Shown: positions 8,185 to 16,645 of the stretch, in pieces
How positions within the stretch are numbered: the first letter of the stretch is position 1
How the letters are laid out: the number at the start of each line of letters is the position of its first letter
Source of the DNA: Nostoc sp. C052
GTDB taxonomy: Bacteria > Cyanobacteriota > Cyanobacteriia > Cyanobacteriales > Nostocaceae
Assembly (NCBI RefSeq): GCF_013393905.1
Contig: NZ_CP040272.1
Coordinates: forward strand, 6,209,501-6,273,500
Direction: 5' to 3'
Length of the DNA stretch: 64,000 nucleotides
Notes under the pieces: generated by a model
The model's input: the letters and a program-made list of their open reading frames with translations, nothing else
What the model was told of the DNA's origin: nothing
The model's database searches: none
Translations under genes and position numbers: made by a program

Positions 8185-11100
8185 TTATTTCCACCATCGC
8201 GCTACATCCACAATAGCGCGGGCAATTTCTGCGGTTGCTGCTTCACCACCTAATGCAAAGATAACTGGAAATAATGCGTTGATATTTTGCAACAAATTAG
8301 GGCGAGTACGAAGAGAGACTTGATGAAGTGTATCTCGCCAAAGGGAGAAAAGTTCGGCAACTGGCATTTGCGACAAACCAGAAGCTAAGGCACTCAAGGT
8401 ATTGGCACGAGAATACTCATCCTGAATCGCCTTGGCAGCAGCAAGGGCTTCTGGCAATAACTTTGGTGGCAGTTTTTTCGCTAAGGCACTCAAGGCATTG
8501 GCACGATAATCCTCAGACTGAATCGCTTTGGCAGCAGCAAGGGCTTCTGGCAATAACTCTGGTGGCAGTTTGTCAGCTAAGGCACTCAAGGCATTGGTAC
8601 GATAATTCTCATCCTGAATCGCTTTGACAGTAGCAAGAGCTTCTGGCAATAACTCTGGCAGTTTGTCAGCTAAGACACTCAAGGCACTGGCACGAGAATA
8701 CTCAGACTTAATCGCCCTGGCAGCAGCAAGAGCTTCTGGCAATAACTCTGGCAGTTTGTCAGCTAAGGTACTCAAGGCTTTGGCACGAGAATTCTTAGAC
8801 TGAATAGCCCTGGCAGCAGCAAGAGCTTCTGGCAATAACTCTGGCGGTAGTTTGTCAGCTAAGGCACTCAAGGTTTTGGCACGATAATCCTCAGACTGAA
8901 TCGCCCTGGCAGCAGCAAGAGTTTCTGGCAATAACTCTGGCGGTACTTTGTCAGCTAAGACACTTAAGGCTTGGGCACGATAATACTCATGCTGCGCCCT
9001 GACAGCAGCAAGGGCTTCTGGGAATAATTCTGGCGGTAGTTTGTCAGCTAAGGCACTCAAGGTTTTGGCACGATAATCCTCAGACTGAATCGCCCTGGCA
9101 GTAGCAAGGGCTTCTGGGAATAACTCTGGCAGTTTGTCAGTTAAGGCACTCAAGGCATTGGCACGATAATACTCAGACTGAATCGCCCTGGCAGCAGCAA
9201 GCGCTTCTGGGAATAACTCTGGCGGTAGTTTGTCAGCTAAGGCACTCAAGGTTTTAGCACGATAATACTCAGACTGAATAGCCCTGGCAGCAGCAAGGGC
9301 TTCTGGGAATAACTCTGGCAGTTTGTCAGCTAAGGCACTCAAGGCATTGGCACGATAATCCTCAGACTGAATAGCCCTGGCAGCAGCAAGGGCTTCTGGG
9401 AATAACTCTGGCAGTTTGTCAGCTAAGGCACTCAAGGCATTGGCACGATAATCCTCAGACTGAATAGCCCTGGCAGCAGCAAGGGCTTCTGGCAATAGCT
9501 CTGGCGGTAGTTTGTCAGCTAAGGCACTCAAGGCATCGGTACGAGAATCCTCATACTGAATAGCCTTGGCAGCAGCAAGAGTTTCTGGCAATAACTCTGG
9601 CAGTTTGTCAGCTAAGATACTCAAGGTTTTGGCACGATAATCCTCATCCTGAATAGCCCTGGCAGCAGCAAGGGTTTCTGGCAATAACTCTGGCAGTTTG
9701 TCAGCTAAGATACTTAAGGTTTTGGCACGATAATCCTCAGACTGAATCGCCCTGGCAGCAGCAAGGGCTTCTGGCAATAACTCTGGCGGTAGTTTGTCAG
9801 CTAAGGCACTCAAGGTTTTGGCACGATAATCCTCAGACTGAATCGCCCTGGCAGTAGCAAGGGCTTCTGGGAATAACTCTGGCAGTTTGTCAGTTAAGGC
9901 ACTCAAGGCATTGGCACGATAATACTCAGACTGAATCGCCCTGGCAGCAGCAAGCGCTTCTGGGAATAACTCTGGCGGTATTTTGTCAGCTAAGGCACTC
10001 AAGGCATTGGCACGATAATACTCAGACTGCGCCCTGACAGCAGCAATGGCTTCTGGCAATAACTCTGGTAGTTTGTCAGCTAAGGCACTTAAGACATAGG
10101 CACAATAATACTCATCCTGAATAGCCCTGGCAGCAGCAAGGGCTTGTGGCAATAACTCTGGCGGTAGTTTGTCAGCTAAGGCACTCAAGGCATAGGCACG
10201 ATAATCCTCATCCTGAATAGCCCTGGCAGCAGCAAGGGCTTCTGGTAATATATCTGGCAGTTTATCAGCTAAGGCACTCAAGGCATTCGCACGAAAATAC
10301 TCATTCTGAATAGCCCTGGCAGCAGCAAGGGCTTCTGGCAATAATTCTGGCAGTTTGTCAGCTAAGGCACTCAAGGCATTTGCACGAAAATACTCATTCT
10401 GAATAGCTCTGGCAGCAGCAAGAGCTTCTGGCAATAACTCTGGCGGTAGTTTGTCAGCTAAGGCACTCAAGGCATTCGCACGAGAATTCTCAGATTGAAT
10501 CGCCCTGGCAGCAGCAAAGGCTTTTTGCAGTGCTAATTCTTGAAAATTTGGTGGCAAATAATTGACTAGTTCTGCCAACGAATTGACTTTCTCCTCTGGT
10601 TCTGGTTTTTGCAGGGCATAAGCTAGTCCTTGTTCGGGAGTCCACATCTTGTTTTTGACCAACGCTACCAGCAGATTTGCTGGTAGATTAGCTGCCAAAC
10701 TATTCATCGATGCAGTAATCAAAGCATAACGACACTGCAAGCTTAGTGTTGATTCAGTCCGATTCGCTTCTGCTAGTTCCCAGGCACGAGAAATATCTGT
10801 GATGTAACCGGCAGTTTGTGCTAATTTTTCTCGCGCTTCATACCAGCCATTCTTTCTAGTTGCAGACTCCTCCCGCAATAACTGGTGAATCTCTTCTATT
10901 TGTCCAGCCTTCTCTAAATGCCAAACTAAATACTGATGAATGTAACCATCATCGAGTAAAGTATGCCATAAACCATTCTGGGTTTTCTGCCGATACTTCT
11001 TTAAAAAAGCAGCGTGAACATCAGCAAGGTTTAAACCCAACCCAGCCAAATCTCCTGGGCGCTTTGGCTCAGAGGGAGCAGTTAACAAATTACAAGCTAA

Positions 11101-12573
11101 ATCGTGGAATAAGTCATGTAAACGATAGGTAGGCATACCATCAGCAAGCGGTAATCCTGTTAATAGCAATGCTTTATTCCGTAAATATTGCAACATCTTG
11201 GCAGCATCACGCTTATCCATCTGCCACAGCGTTGCCGCCATCATCTTATTAATGTTGACATCCTCCGGCAATACCCCTAACCAAGAGAAATGCTGCTGCT
11301 TTTCTGGTGGCATTCTCTTGACACTCAAATTTAATGATGCCGTTAAACTCAGGCGTTTTAAACTAGCCTCATCAGTAATTTCTTCAGCTTCCGGTCGGTC
11401 AAAACTTGTTAATCTGGCTACTTCTTGCTGAATATCCGTCAACAGTTGATCCCAAGTTGTACCACAGGCAACTTCGGCGGCTGCAAGTTCCAATGCTAGG
11501 GGAAGATAACCAACACCTTTGGCTAAATTTTCTGCTGAGTGACGTTCTGTGCCTGTAATCTCGCGTCTTAATTTCTTCGTCAGCAATTCCATTGCCTGGT
11601 CTGGTTTCATTATATCCAGGCTGTAGGTGTTGGCTGCTAAGGCATCGGCAATGTGACCTTCACGAGTAGTTACTAAAACTTGACAACGCGCCCCACCAAA
11701 ATTAAATGCTTGTGCATCTTCGGTATTCCAAGCATCATCCACCACCAGCAACACAGCCTTGTCATAAAGCAGAGTCCGCAAATGCGAGGAAGTTGCTTCA
11801 ACACTGGTAGGTTTAAAGCTATAGTCTCCTAATGCTTGCACCCAGCCACTAAGTAAAGCCAGCACATTGGGTTCTTGACCTAATGTTGCCCAAAGAATGC
11901 CATCACAAAAACGAGATTGTATTTCTGCATTATGGGCTAAAGCCGCAGCTAAAGTAGATTTGCCCACCGAACCCAAACCGTGAATCGCAGTAATTACCAA
12001 AGTGCGACTATCAGACGATGAATCATTTAAAAGACGAGTCTTTAAATCATCGCTGTACTCTGGGCGTTCTACAAAGTATGTGGGTAAGGGTGGCGCTTGA
12101 AATAGAGTAAGTTTAGTTTGGGGTACAGTAGCAACACCCTCATCTTGGGTGGAATTGGCTGCTAATTTTTTCGATTTCTTTGGTCTATTCTTTTCCCACG
12201 CTTCATCAAACCCTTTCAGGTTCTTCTCTCTATCCTTTGACCATAGCTTTAAAGTAAAGCGCCAGTCATCAGAACCTTGAGTTTGGAGACGGTTATCTTC
12301 CAGAATCTTCAAAAAATTCTTCAGCAAATTCAGCGCTTCTCGAATTTGCGCTTTAGTTAACTTGCCAGGATATTTATCTTTTTGCGTCAGCAACTCCAAC
12401 ACGACTAACGTAGTCTGCACAGTCAGCTTGGGGTTAGCGCTGTCTGCTTCTTTCCAGTCGGACTCAATTTTAAAGTTACCATCCTCAAATTCTCCATCGA
12501 CAAAACAAAGCAACGCCTCCAGCAGACGCTTGACTCGCTTTTGAATCTGAGGCCCATAGGTAGTTCGTGGCAT
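8185..12573 (-). CDS. STAND (NB-ARC) ATPase with 23 near-identical C-terminal repeats
   Basis: This is a protein of about 1,460 residues. Residues 1-140 form an unassigned helical N-terminal domain with an LKLWSKDREKNLKGFDEAWE motif. An NB-ARC ATPase follows: Walker A GLGSVGKST (about 199-207), Walker B LLVVDDAWN (about 277), a VLVTTREG sensor, GYLPLALEL, and an LHDLFHDL box at the MHD position. After a helical arm, residues about 685-1410 are 23 repeats of 31-32 residues (core: RAIQSEDYRANALSALADKL), predicted as paired helices of a solenoid. In known STAND proteins the repeats sense a ligand and the N-terminus acts as effector. The first in-frame start is TTG at 12582, and I prefer the ATG at 12573. 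The role, perhaps immunity or signalling, is inferred. Confidence 0.88.
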   Translation of the reverse strand: MPRTTYGPQIQKRVKRLLEALLCFVDGEFEDGNFKIESDWKEADSANPKLTVQTTLVVLELLTQKDKYPGKLTKAQIREALNLLKNFLKILEDNRLQTQGSDDWRFTLKLWSKDREKNLKGFDEAWEKNRPKKSKKLAANSTQDEGVATVPQTKLTLFQAPPLPTYFVERPEYSDDLKTRLLNDSSSDSRTLVITAIHGLGSVGKSTLAAALAHNAEIQSRFCDGILWATLGQEPNVLALLSGWVQALGDYSFKPTSVEATSSHLRTLLYDKAVLLVVDDAWNTEDAQAFNFGGARCQVLVTTREGHIADALAANTYSLDIMKPDQAMELLTKKLRREITGTERHSAENLAKGVGYLPLALELAAAEVACGTTWDQLLTDIQQEVARLTSFDRPEAEEITDEASLKRLSLTASLNLSVKRMPPEKQQHFSWLGVLPEDVNINKMMAATLWQMDKRDAAKMLQYLRNKALLLTGLPLADGMPTYRLHDLFHDLACNLLTAPSEPKRPGDLAGLGLNLADVHAAFLKKYRQKTQNGLWHTLLDDGYIHQYLVWHLEKAGQIEEIHQLLREESATRKNGWYEAREKLAQTAGYITDISRAWELAEANRTESTLSLQCRYALITASMNSLAANLPANLLVALVKNKMWTPEQGLAYALQKPEPEEKVNSLAELVNYLPPNFQELALQKAFAAARAIQSENSRANALSALADKLPPELLPEALAAARAIQNEYFRANALSALADKLPELLPEALAAARAIQNEYFRANALSALADKLPDILPEALAAARAIQDEDYRAYALSALADKLPPELLPQALAAARAIQDEYYCAYVLSALADKLPELLPEAIAAVRAQSEYYRANALSALADKIPPELFPEALAAARAIQSEYYRANALSALTDKLPELFPEALATARAIQSEDYRAKTLSALADKLPPELLPEALAAARAIQSEDYRAKTLSILADKLPELLPETLAAARAIQDEDYRAKTLSILADKLPELLPETLAAAKAIQYEDSRTDALSALADKLPPELLPEALAAARAIQSEDYRANALSALADKLPELFPEALAAARAIQSEDYRANALSALADKLPELFPEALAAARAIQSEYYRAKTLSALADKLPPELFPEALAAARAIQSEYYRANALSALTDKLPELFPEALATARAIQSEDYRAKTLSALADKLPPELFPEALAAVRAQHEYYRAQALSVLADKVPPELLPETLAAARAIQSEDYRAKTLSALADKLPPELLPEALAAARAIQSKNSRAKALSTLADKLPELLPEALAAARAIKSEYSRASALSVLADKLPELLPEALATVKAIQDENYRTNALSALADKLPPELLPEALAAAKAIQSEDYRANALSALAKKLPPKLLPEALAAAKAIQDEYSRANTLSALASGLSQMPVAELFSLWRDTLHQVSLRTRPNLLQNINALFPVIFALGGEAATAEIARAIVDVARWWK
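8355..10524 (-). repeat. Coding tandem repeat, 23 units of 93-96 bp
   Basis: Units alternate between 31 and 32 residues depending on LPELLPE versus LPPELLPE. Several neighbouring units are almost identical. The two-unit block containing SALTDKL followed by ALATARAIQSEDYRAKTL occurs twice (units 7-8 and 15-16 from the N-terminus), which shows segmental duplication within the array. Such an array is expected to vary in length between strains. Confidence 0.9.
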
Positions 12574-12595
12574 TACATCCAAAAAATTGAGTAAG

Positions 12596-12732
12596 AAGTT
12601 TGGGGCTACCCCAGATTGAAACTACTACCCCAAACTTATGTAATCCAGATTCTAAGGCATTTTCCGCGACATTGGGGTATTTGCTTAGGGACACAACCCC
12701 AAAGAGAACCTGTATCTATCAACTCTTTGGGG
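12596..12732. promoter_or_regulatory. Two CCCCAAA dyads in the divergent promoter region
   Basis: Dyad 1 is aagtttgggg (12596-12605) with ccccaaactt (12628-12637). Dyad 2 is ccccaaagag (12697-12706) with ctctttgggg (12723-12732). Further single copies of the word lie at about 12673 and 12610. They occupy the gap between the STAND gene start and the small plus-strand gene, so they may be operator sites or RNA hairpins. This is inference from symmetry and position only. Confidence 0.45.
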
Positions 12733-12741
12733 CATAACCAA

Positions 12742-12963
12742 ATGCAAGTCCGTCAAATTCTCGGTAAAACCATTGCTGTGTTGCTAGCAATGCAACTATT
12801 CTTGATTGGCTTCCAAGCTAAAAGCCAGATTGACCAAGGGAACTCATCCATTAAAGCGTTGATTTGGATGACTCAACAATATATTTCAGTGCTGGTTAAA
12901 ATTTGCAGGTTGCAGGATAAAAAGCAGGAAAATCATTCTCCAAAACTCAAAAGTAAAAGATGA
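12742..12963 (+). CDS. Small membrane-anchored or secreted protein, unknown
   Basis: This 73-residue frame from the ATG at 12742 starts MQVRQILGKTIAVLLAMQLF. It has a basic start followed by a hydrophobic helix, then a polar chain with a basic Lys/Gln-rich tail. The helix could be an uncleaved anchor or a signal peptide. The frame is open further upstream, but that part overlaps the CCCCAAA dyads and looks non-coding. It is divergent from the STAND gene. No family is recognised. Coding status is supported only by the regular helix and composition. Confidence 0.35.
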   Translation: MQVRQILGKTIAVLLAMQLFLIGFQAKSQIDQGNSSIKALIWMTQQYISVLVKICRLQDKKQENHSPKLKSKR

Positions 12964-13017
12964 GTGGTAGGTGTGTTAATAGAATGCAGTAACCACCCAT
13001 GCTAAATAAATCATCAT

Positions 13018-13081
13018 AAAGACGCGATAAACCGCCGTCTCTACAATTAGTCTTTTGTAGAGACGGCGATTCATTGCGTCT
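13018..13081. repeat. TGTAGAGACG-family hairpin
   Basis: The sequence from 13018 (aaagacgcgataaaccgccg) and its near-perfect reverse complement ending at 13081 form a hairpin of about 26 bp per arm. It lies just downstream of the ABC-F gene's stop and could end transcription of that gene, though no T-run follows. Confidence 0.75.
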
Positions 13082-13110
13082 CCTGTCTTAATTCACGTCA
13101 CGTTAAAACA

Positions 13111-15039
13111 TCAAGATTCCATCTCTGCCAATTCTAACCAGCGTTCAGTCGCTACATCGATCGCGTGCTTGAGCTTTTCTACATGATCATACAATTTCTG
13201 CACTTGGCTATAATTACCCGGTGAGACATTCGCCAGTGTTTTCTCGGTTTCTGCTTTCTCAGCCTCTAACTCGGCAATTTTACCTTCCAACTGCTCAAAT
13301 TCTTTTTTCTCCCAATTGGATAATCTCCGCCGCTTGGTATTCTCTACATCCTTGGGTGAAACCGCACCATTTTGGACTTCGACATTTTTCGGCTTCTCCT
13401 TAGCGTTCGCAGCCTGTTGCTGCGCCTCTTCAGCCTTCTTATAGTCCAGATAAATCGAGTAATTACCTGGATATTGCCTCAGATTACCGCCTTCCTCAAA
13501 GGAAAATACTGTGTCGATGGTGCGATCAAGAAAGTAGCGATCGTGAGAAACTACAATTACACATCCAACAAAATCTTCCAAATAATCTTCTAGTACTGCC
13601 AATGTCTGCACATCTAAATCGTTTGTCGGTTCATCTAAAATCAAGACATTGGGCGCACCCATCAAAACCCGCAACAGAAATAAACGGCGTTTTTCACCAC
13701 CAGAAAGTTTACTAATTGGGGCATATTGTTGATTACCAGGAAACAAAAACCGCTCCAACATTTGCGAAGCACTAATTTGAGTACCATCGGTAATTTTGAT
13801 AAATTCTCCTTCTTCTTTGATGTAGTCAATCACGCGCTGATTTTCATTCAATGCTGTGAGCAATTCTTCCGAATGTTGGTCAAAATAACCGATGTGAATC
13901 GTAGTCCCAATTTCTGCAACACCTGAATCTGGCTGAATCTGACCAGTAATAATATCCATTAAAGTGGATTTACCAGCACCGTTAGCGCCGATGATGCCGA
14001 TGCGGTCTTCTGGACTAAATTCGTAGGTAAAATTATTAATTAGGGTGCGCCCATTATAGGCTTTGGAAACGTTATTTAATTCAATAACCTTTTTGCCAAT
14101 GCGACGACCAACTGTCGAAATATCTACTTTACCCTGAACTTGTTTAAATTCAGTATCCCGCAGAGCGTGAGCGCGGTCAATTCTCGCTTTTTGCTTAGTA
14201 CTTCTGGCTTTCGGCCCTTTTTTGAGCCATTCTAACTCGCGCCGTAACAAGCCTTGGTGTTTCCGTTGACTACTGACGGCAGATTCTTCAGCCAAAGCTT
14301 TCTTTTCGAGGTAGTATGAGTAATTACCTGAATAGGTGTAAATGTCGCCTCGGTCGATTTCAATAATCCGATTGGTAACGCGATCTAGAAAGTAGCGATC
14401 GTGAGTAATCAAAAACAATGCGCCGCGATAGCGATTTAAATAACTTTGTAACCATTCTACAGAAAGAGCATCAAGATGGTTTGTCGGCTCATCCATCAGC
14501 AAAACATCGGGTTCTGATAACAAAGCTGATGCTAAAGCAATGCGCTTGCGATAACCTCCAGATAAAGTGCCTATCTTGGCATCAAAGTCAGAGATTCCTA
14601 ATTTTGTCAGGATAATTTTGGCATTAGTTTCTAATTCCCAAGCATCATTCGTATCCATCTGCTGCATCACCACAGAAAGACGAGACATCAATTGACTATC
14701 ATCTGGATAGTGAACCAATTTATCTGTGAGTTCTTCATACTCACGCACCAAAGCAATATGTTCGCCACTATCGGCGAAAACTTGCTCTAAAACTGTGTGA
14801 TTCTCATCTAAATCTGGCTGCTGGGGTAAGTAGATAATTTTAGAACCGGAGTTGATTAAAATTTGCCCGCTATCAATGGATTCTAAACCAGCAATCATTT
14901 TTAATAGAGTTGATTTACCAGAACCGTTAGTACCAATTAAACCAACTTTATCGGTAGCATCGATGCTAAAGCTAGCATCTTTTAAAATCTCCTTGATACC
15001 AAAGTCTTTTTTGACTGATTGTAGTGTAATAATACTCAT
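13111..15039 (-). CDS. ABC-F family ATPase (Uup/EttA-like)
   Basis: A 642-residue soluble protein with two ABC ATPase domains and no membrane segments. Domain one has GTNGSGKST (about 36-44), LSGGYRKRIALASALL and VLLMDEPTNHLD. A linker rich in Arg/Lys follows (KKGPKARSTKQKARID), and then domain two with GANGAGKST, LSGGEKRRLFLLRVLM and LILDEPTNDLD. After residue 540 a charged tail ends in a coiled coil (EFEQLEGKIAELEAEKAETE), the Uup-like C-terminal domain. ABC-F proteins act on ribosomes or, for Uup, bind branched DNA; the C-terminal coiled coil favours Uup. The ATG at 15039 gives the standard start MSIITLQSV. Confidence 0.9.
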   Translation of the reverse strand: MSIITLQSVKKDFGIKEILKDASFSIDATDKVGLIGTNGSGKSTLLKMIAGLESIDSGQILINSGSKIIYLPQQPDLDENHTVLEQVFADSGEHIALVREYEELTDKLVHYPDDSQLMSRLSVVMQQMDTNDAWELETNAKIILTKLGISDFDAKIGTLSGGYRKRIALASALLSEPDVLLMDEPTNHLDALSVEWLQSYLNRYRGALFLITHDRYFLDRVTNRIIEIDRGDIYTYSGNYSYYLEKKALAEESAVSSQRKHQGLLRRELEWLKKGPKARSTKQKARIDRAHALRDTEFKQVQGKVDISTVGRRIGKKVIELNNVSKAYNGRTLINNFTYEFSPEDRIGIIGANGAGKSTLMDIITGQIQPDSGVAEIGTTIHIGYFDQHSEELLTALNENQRVIDYIKEEGEFIKITDGTQISASQMLERFLFPGNQQYAPISKLSGGEKRRLFLLRVLMGAPNVLILDEPTNDLDVQTLAVLEDYLEDFVGCVIVVSHDRYFLDRTIDTVFSFEEGGNLRQYPGNYSIYLDYKKAEEAQQQAANAKEKPKNVEVQNGAVSPKDVENTKRRRLSNWEKKEFEQLEGKIAELEAEKAETEKTLANVSPGNYSQVQKLYDHVEKLKHAIDVATERWLELAEMES

Positions 15040-15118
15040 AAAATTGAAGTCGTTAATTATTTTCCATTAGTAAGTAGGCAAGGTTCATACCTTACCTACA
15101 TTATTCATTTGCCGAACT

Positions 15119-15535
15119 CTATACAAATAAATCCAAGGGTAGATGTCCATACATTTCGTTGATTCCATCTTCGTGGTAAGACTGGCAAGATACTAATACA
15201 CCACGATGATGTCCAGAGTATGAATCAAGATAACACAGACCATTTTTACCATTTAATTTGATATAAACTGGGCCTTCCGGTGTAAGTAAATTATCTGGTG
15301 GTTCATAACCCAAAGCCAGAGAATAGGTTTTCATTGCCAATATTCCTTCTTCTGCTGTATCAGCACAAATTCCTAAAATTTGGTAATCAGCAAGCTGGGT
15401 GAGCAAAATTAAGGCATTACGAATTACTACTTTTTCTGATGAGTCGAGGATAGGAGCAATATCTAGACAATTGAATTTGTTCAGTAATTTTTTCGCTTCT
15501 TCGGCGGTGAGATTGTGACGATTGGGGGTTGACAT
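15119..15535 (-). CDS. DUF1824 family protein
   Basis: About 138 residues, soluble. The sequence shows the cyanobacterial DUF1824 pattern: LTAEEAKKLLNKFNC at the start, a helix with LTQLADYQILGICADTAEEG, GPVYIKLNGKNGLCYLDSY in the middle, and RGVLVSCQSY near the end. The family is small, largely cyanobacterial, and has no known function. The frame opens at 15544, but MSTPNRHNL at 15535 is the more natural start. It sits between the ABC-F and prohibitin genes on the same strand. Confidence 0.85.
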   Translation of the reverse strand: MSTPNRHNLTAEEAKKLLNKFNCLDIAPILDSSEKVVIRNALILLTQLADYQILGICADTAEEGILAMKTYSLALGYEPPDNLLTPEGPVYIKLNGKNGLCYLDSYSGHHRGVLVSCQSYHEDGINEMYGHLPLDLFV

Positions 15536-15617
15536 AAACTTCAATTTTTATCTTGTTGGTTTCTCTGTTGTGTTTGAGTTGGGACTAGCCCAACTGACTA
15601 AGTATTGTTGACTCTAA

Positions 15618-16466
15618 TTAAGGTTGATTTTGAACATTCCCAAGATTGAATATGAAGGGAACGCCGCTTTTGGAGTCACCACCCATAACGAGGACTTTCG
15701 GCATCTGAGCGCCGCCACTTCTCCAAGCTTCAATTGCTTCTTTTTGTAGAACTAACTGTCCTCCTTGGGCTTTGAGTGTTTCTGCTAAGAGTCTTTGAGC
15801 TTCTGCTCTACCTTTAGCGCGATTCACATCTGCTTGTGCTTCTTGTTCGGCTTCACGTGCTACATAAACGGCTCTTTGCGCCCGCTGTTCAGCAATTTGT
15901 TTTTCTTCAACTGCTTTGGCAAATTCTGGCGAGAATGCTAAATCAACTACGCTAGTATCTAACACAATTATCCCATATTTGTCTAAGCGATCGCCTAAGG
16001 CTTGATCGAAGTCTTCTTTCAATTCACTTCGTTTCGTAATCGCTTCTTCTACTGTTCTTCTTGCGGCGGCAATTTTAAATGCTTCTTGTGTCTGAGGGGC
16101 AATGATTTTTGAGACGATATTTTCTAATGTTCCTTGTTTTCTTCTAACTTCAACTACTTGTATAGGATCGAGGCGAAAGTTAATCGCAAATCTCGCAGAT
16201 AAATTTTGCAAATCTTTAGTAGAACTCTCCGCTGGAACTTCAAATTTTTGCACTGTTAAATCATACACATCTATCACAGTGATAAAAGGCGGTTTCAGGT
16301 GAATACCTTCTAATAAAGCACCATCTCTCGCTTTACCCAAGATGCTGATTACTCCTGCTTGTCCTGGGTTAATAATGATAAAGGAATTTAGCCCGATAAT
16401 CACTAGTATTGCTAACACAATTCCTAAAACTGTGGTTTGCCAATTACCAAATTGCTGATTTTTCAA
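15618..16466 (-). CDS. Prohibitin family (SPFH/Band 7) protein
   Basis: This 282-residue protein has one N-terminal membrane helix (about residues 10-32, TVLGIVLAILVIIGLNSFII). The prohibitin core follows: INPGQAGVISILGKARDGAL, then KPPFITVIDVYDLTVQKFEV, and a long Ala/Glu/Gln-rich helix (EEKQIAEQRAQRAVYVAREA) that assembles rings. The end GVPFIFNLGNVQNQP is typical of cyanobacterial members. Such proteins form large membrane-bound oligomers thought to organise membrane domains and restrain membrane proteases. Upstream (16490-16575) lies a stretch of catttgtc and ctcccctgctc repeat words, so the promoter was not identifiable. Confidence 0.92.
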   Translation of the reverse strand: MKNQQFGNWQTTVLGIVLAILVIIGLNSFIIINPGQAGVISILGKARDGALLEGIHLKPPFITVIDVYDLTVQKFEVPAESSTKDLQNLSARFAINFRLDPIQVVEVRRKQGTLENIVSKIIAPQTQEAFKIAAARRTVEEAITKRSELKEDFDQALGDRLDKYGIIVLDTSVVDLAFSPEFAKAVEEKQIAEQRAQRAVYVAREAEQEAQADVNRAKGRAEAQRLLAETLKAQGGQLVLQKEAIEAWRSGGAQMPKVLVMGGDSKSGVPFIFNLGNVQNQP

Positions 16467-16489
16467 ATTCCTTTCTCCAATATTTAGTT

Positions 16490-16576
16490 AGTCATTTGTC
16501 ATTTGTCATTGGTCATTTCTTATTCTCCCCATGCTCCCCTGCTCCTCTGCCCCCCTGCTCCCCTGCTCTTGAATAA
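16490..16576. repeat. Low-complexity dispersed repeat words (TCATTTGTC, CTCCCCTGCTC)
   Basis: Tandem words of two families sit side by side: tcatttgtcat (16490-16520), and cccctgctcctctgccccc with variants (16525-16572). The second family reappears in opposite orientation inside folC (32233-32274) and in related form inside the M16 peptidase gene (28187-28272). Confidence 0.7.
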
Positions 16577-16645
16577 ACTCAGTTACTAGTTTCTCACTAG
16601 TCTGCCTGAATCAATCTTCAGACTCAGGACTTAGGACTCAAGACT

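Noticed and set aside
12616..12741. Upstream extension of the small membrane gene
   Set aside because: The extra residues overlap the CCCCAAA dyads and have no coding character; the ATG at 12742 is a better start.
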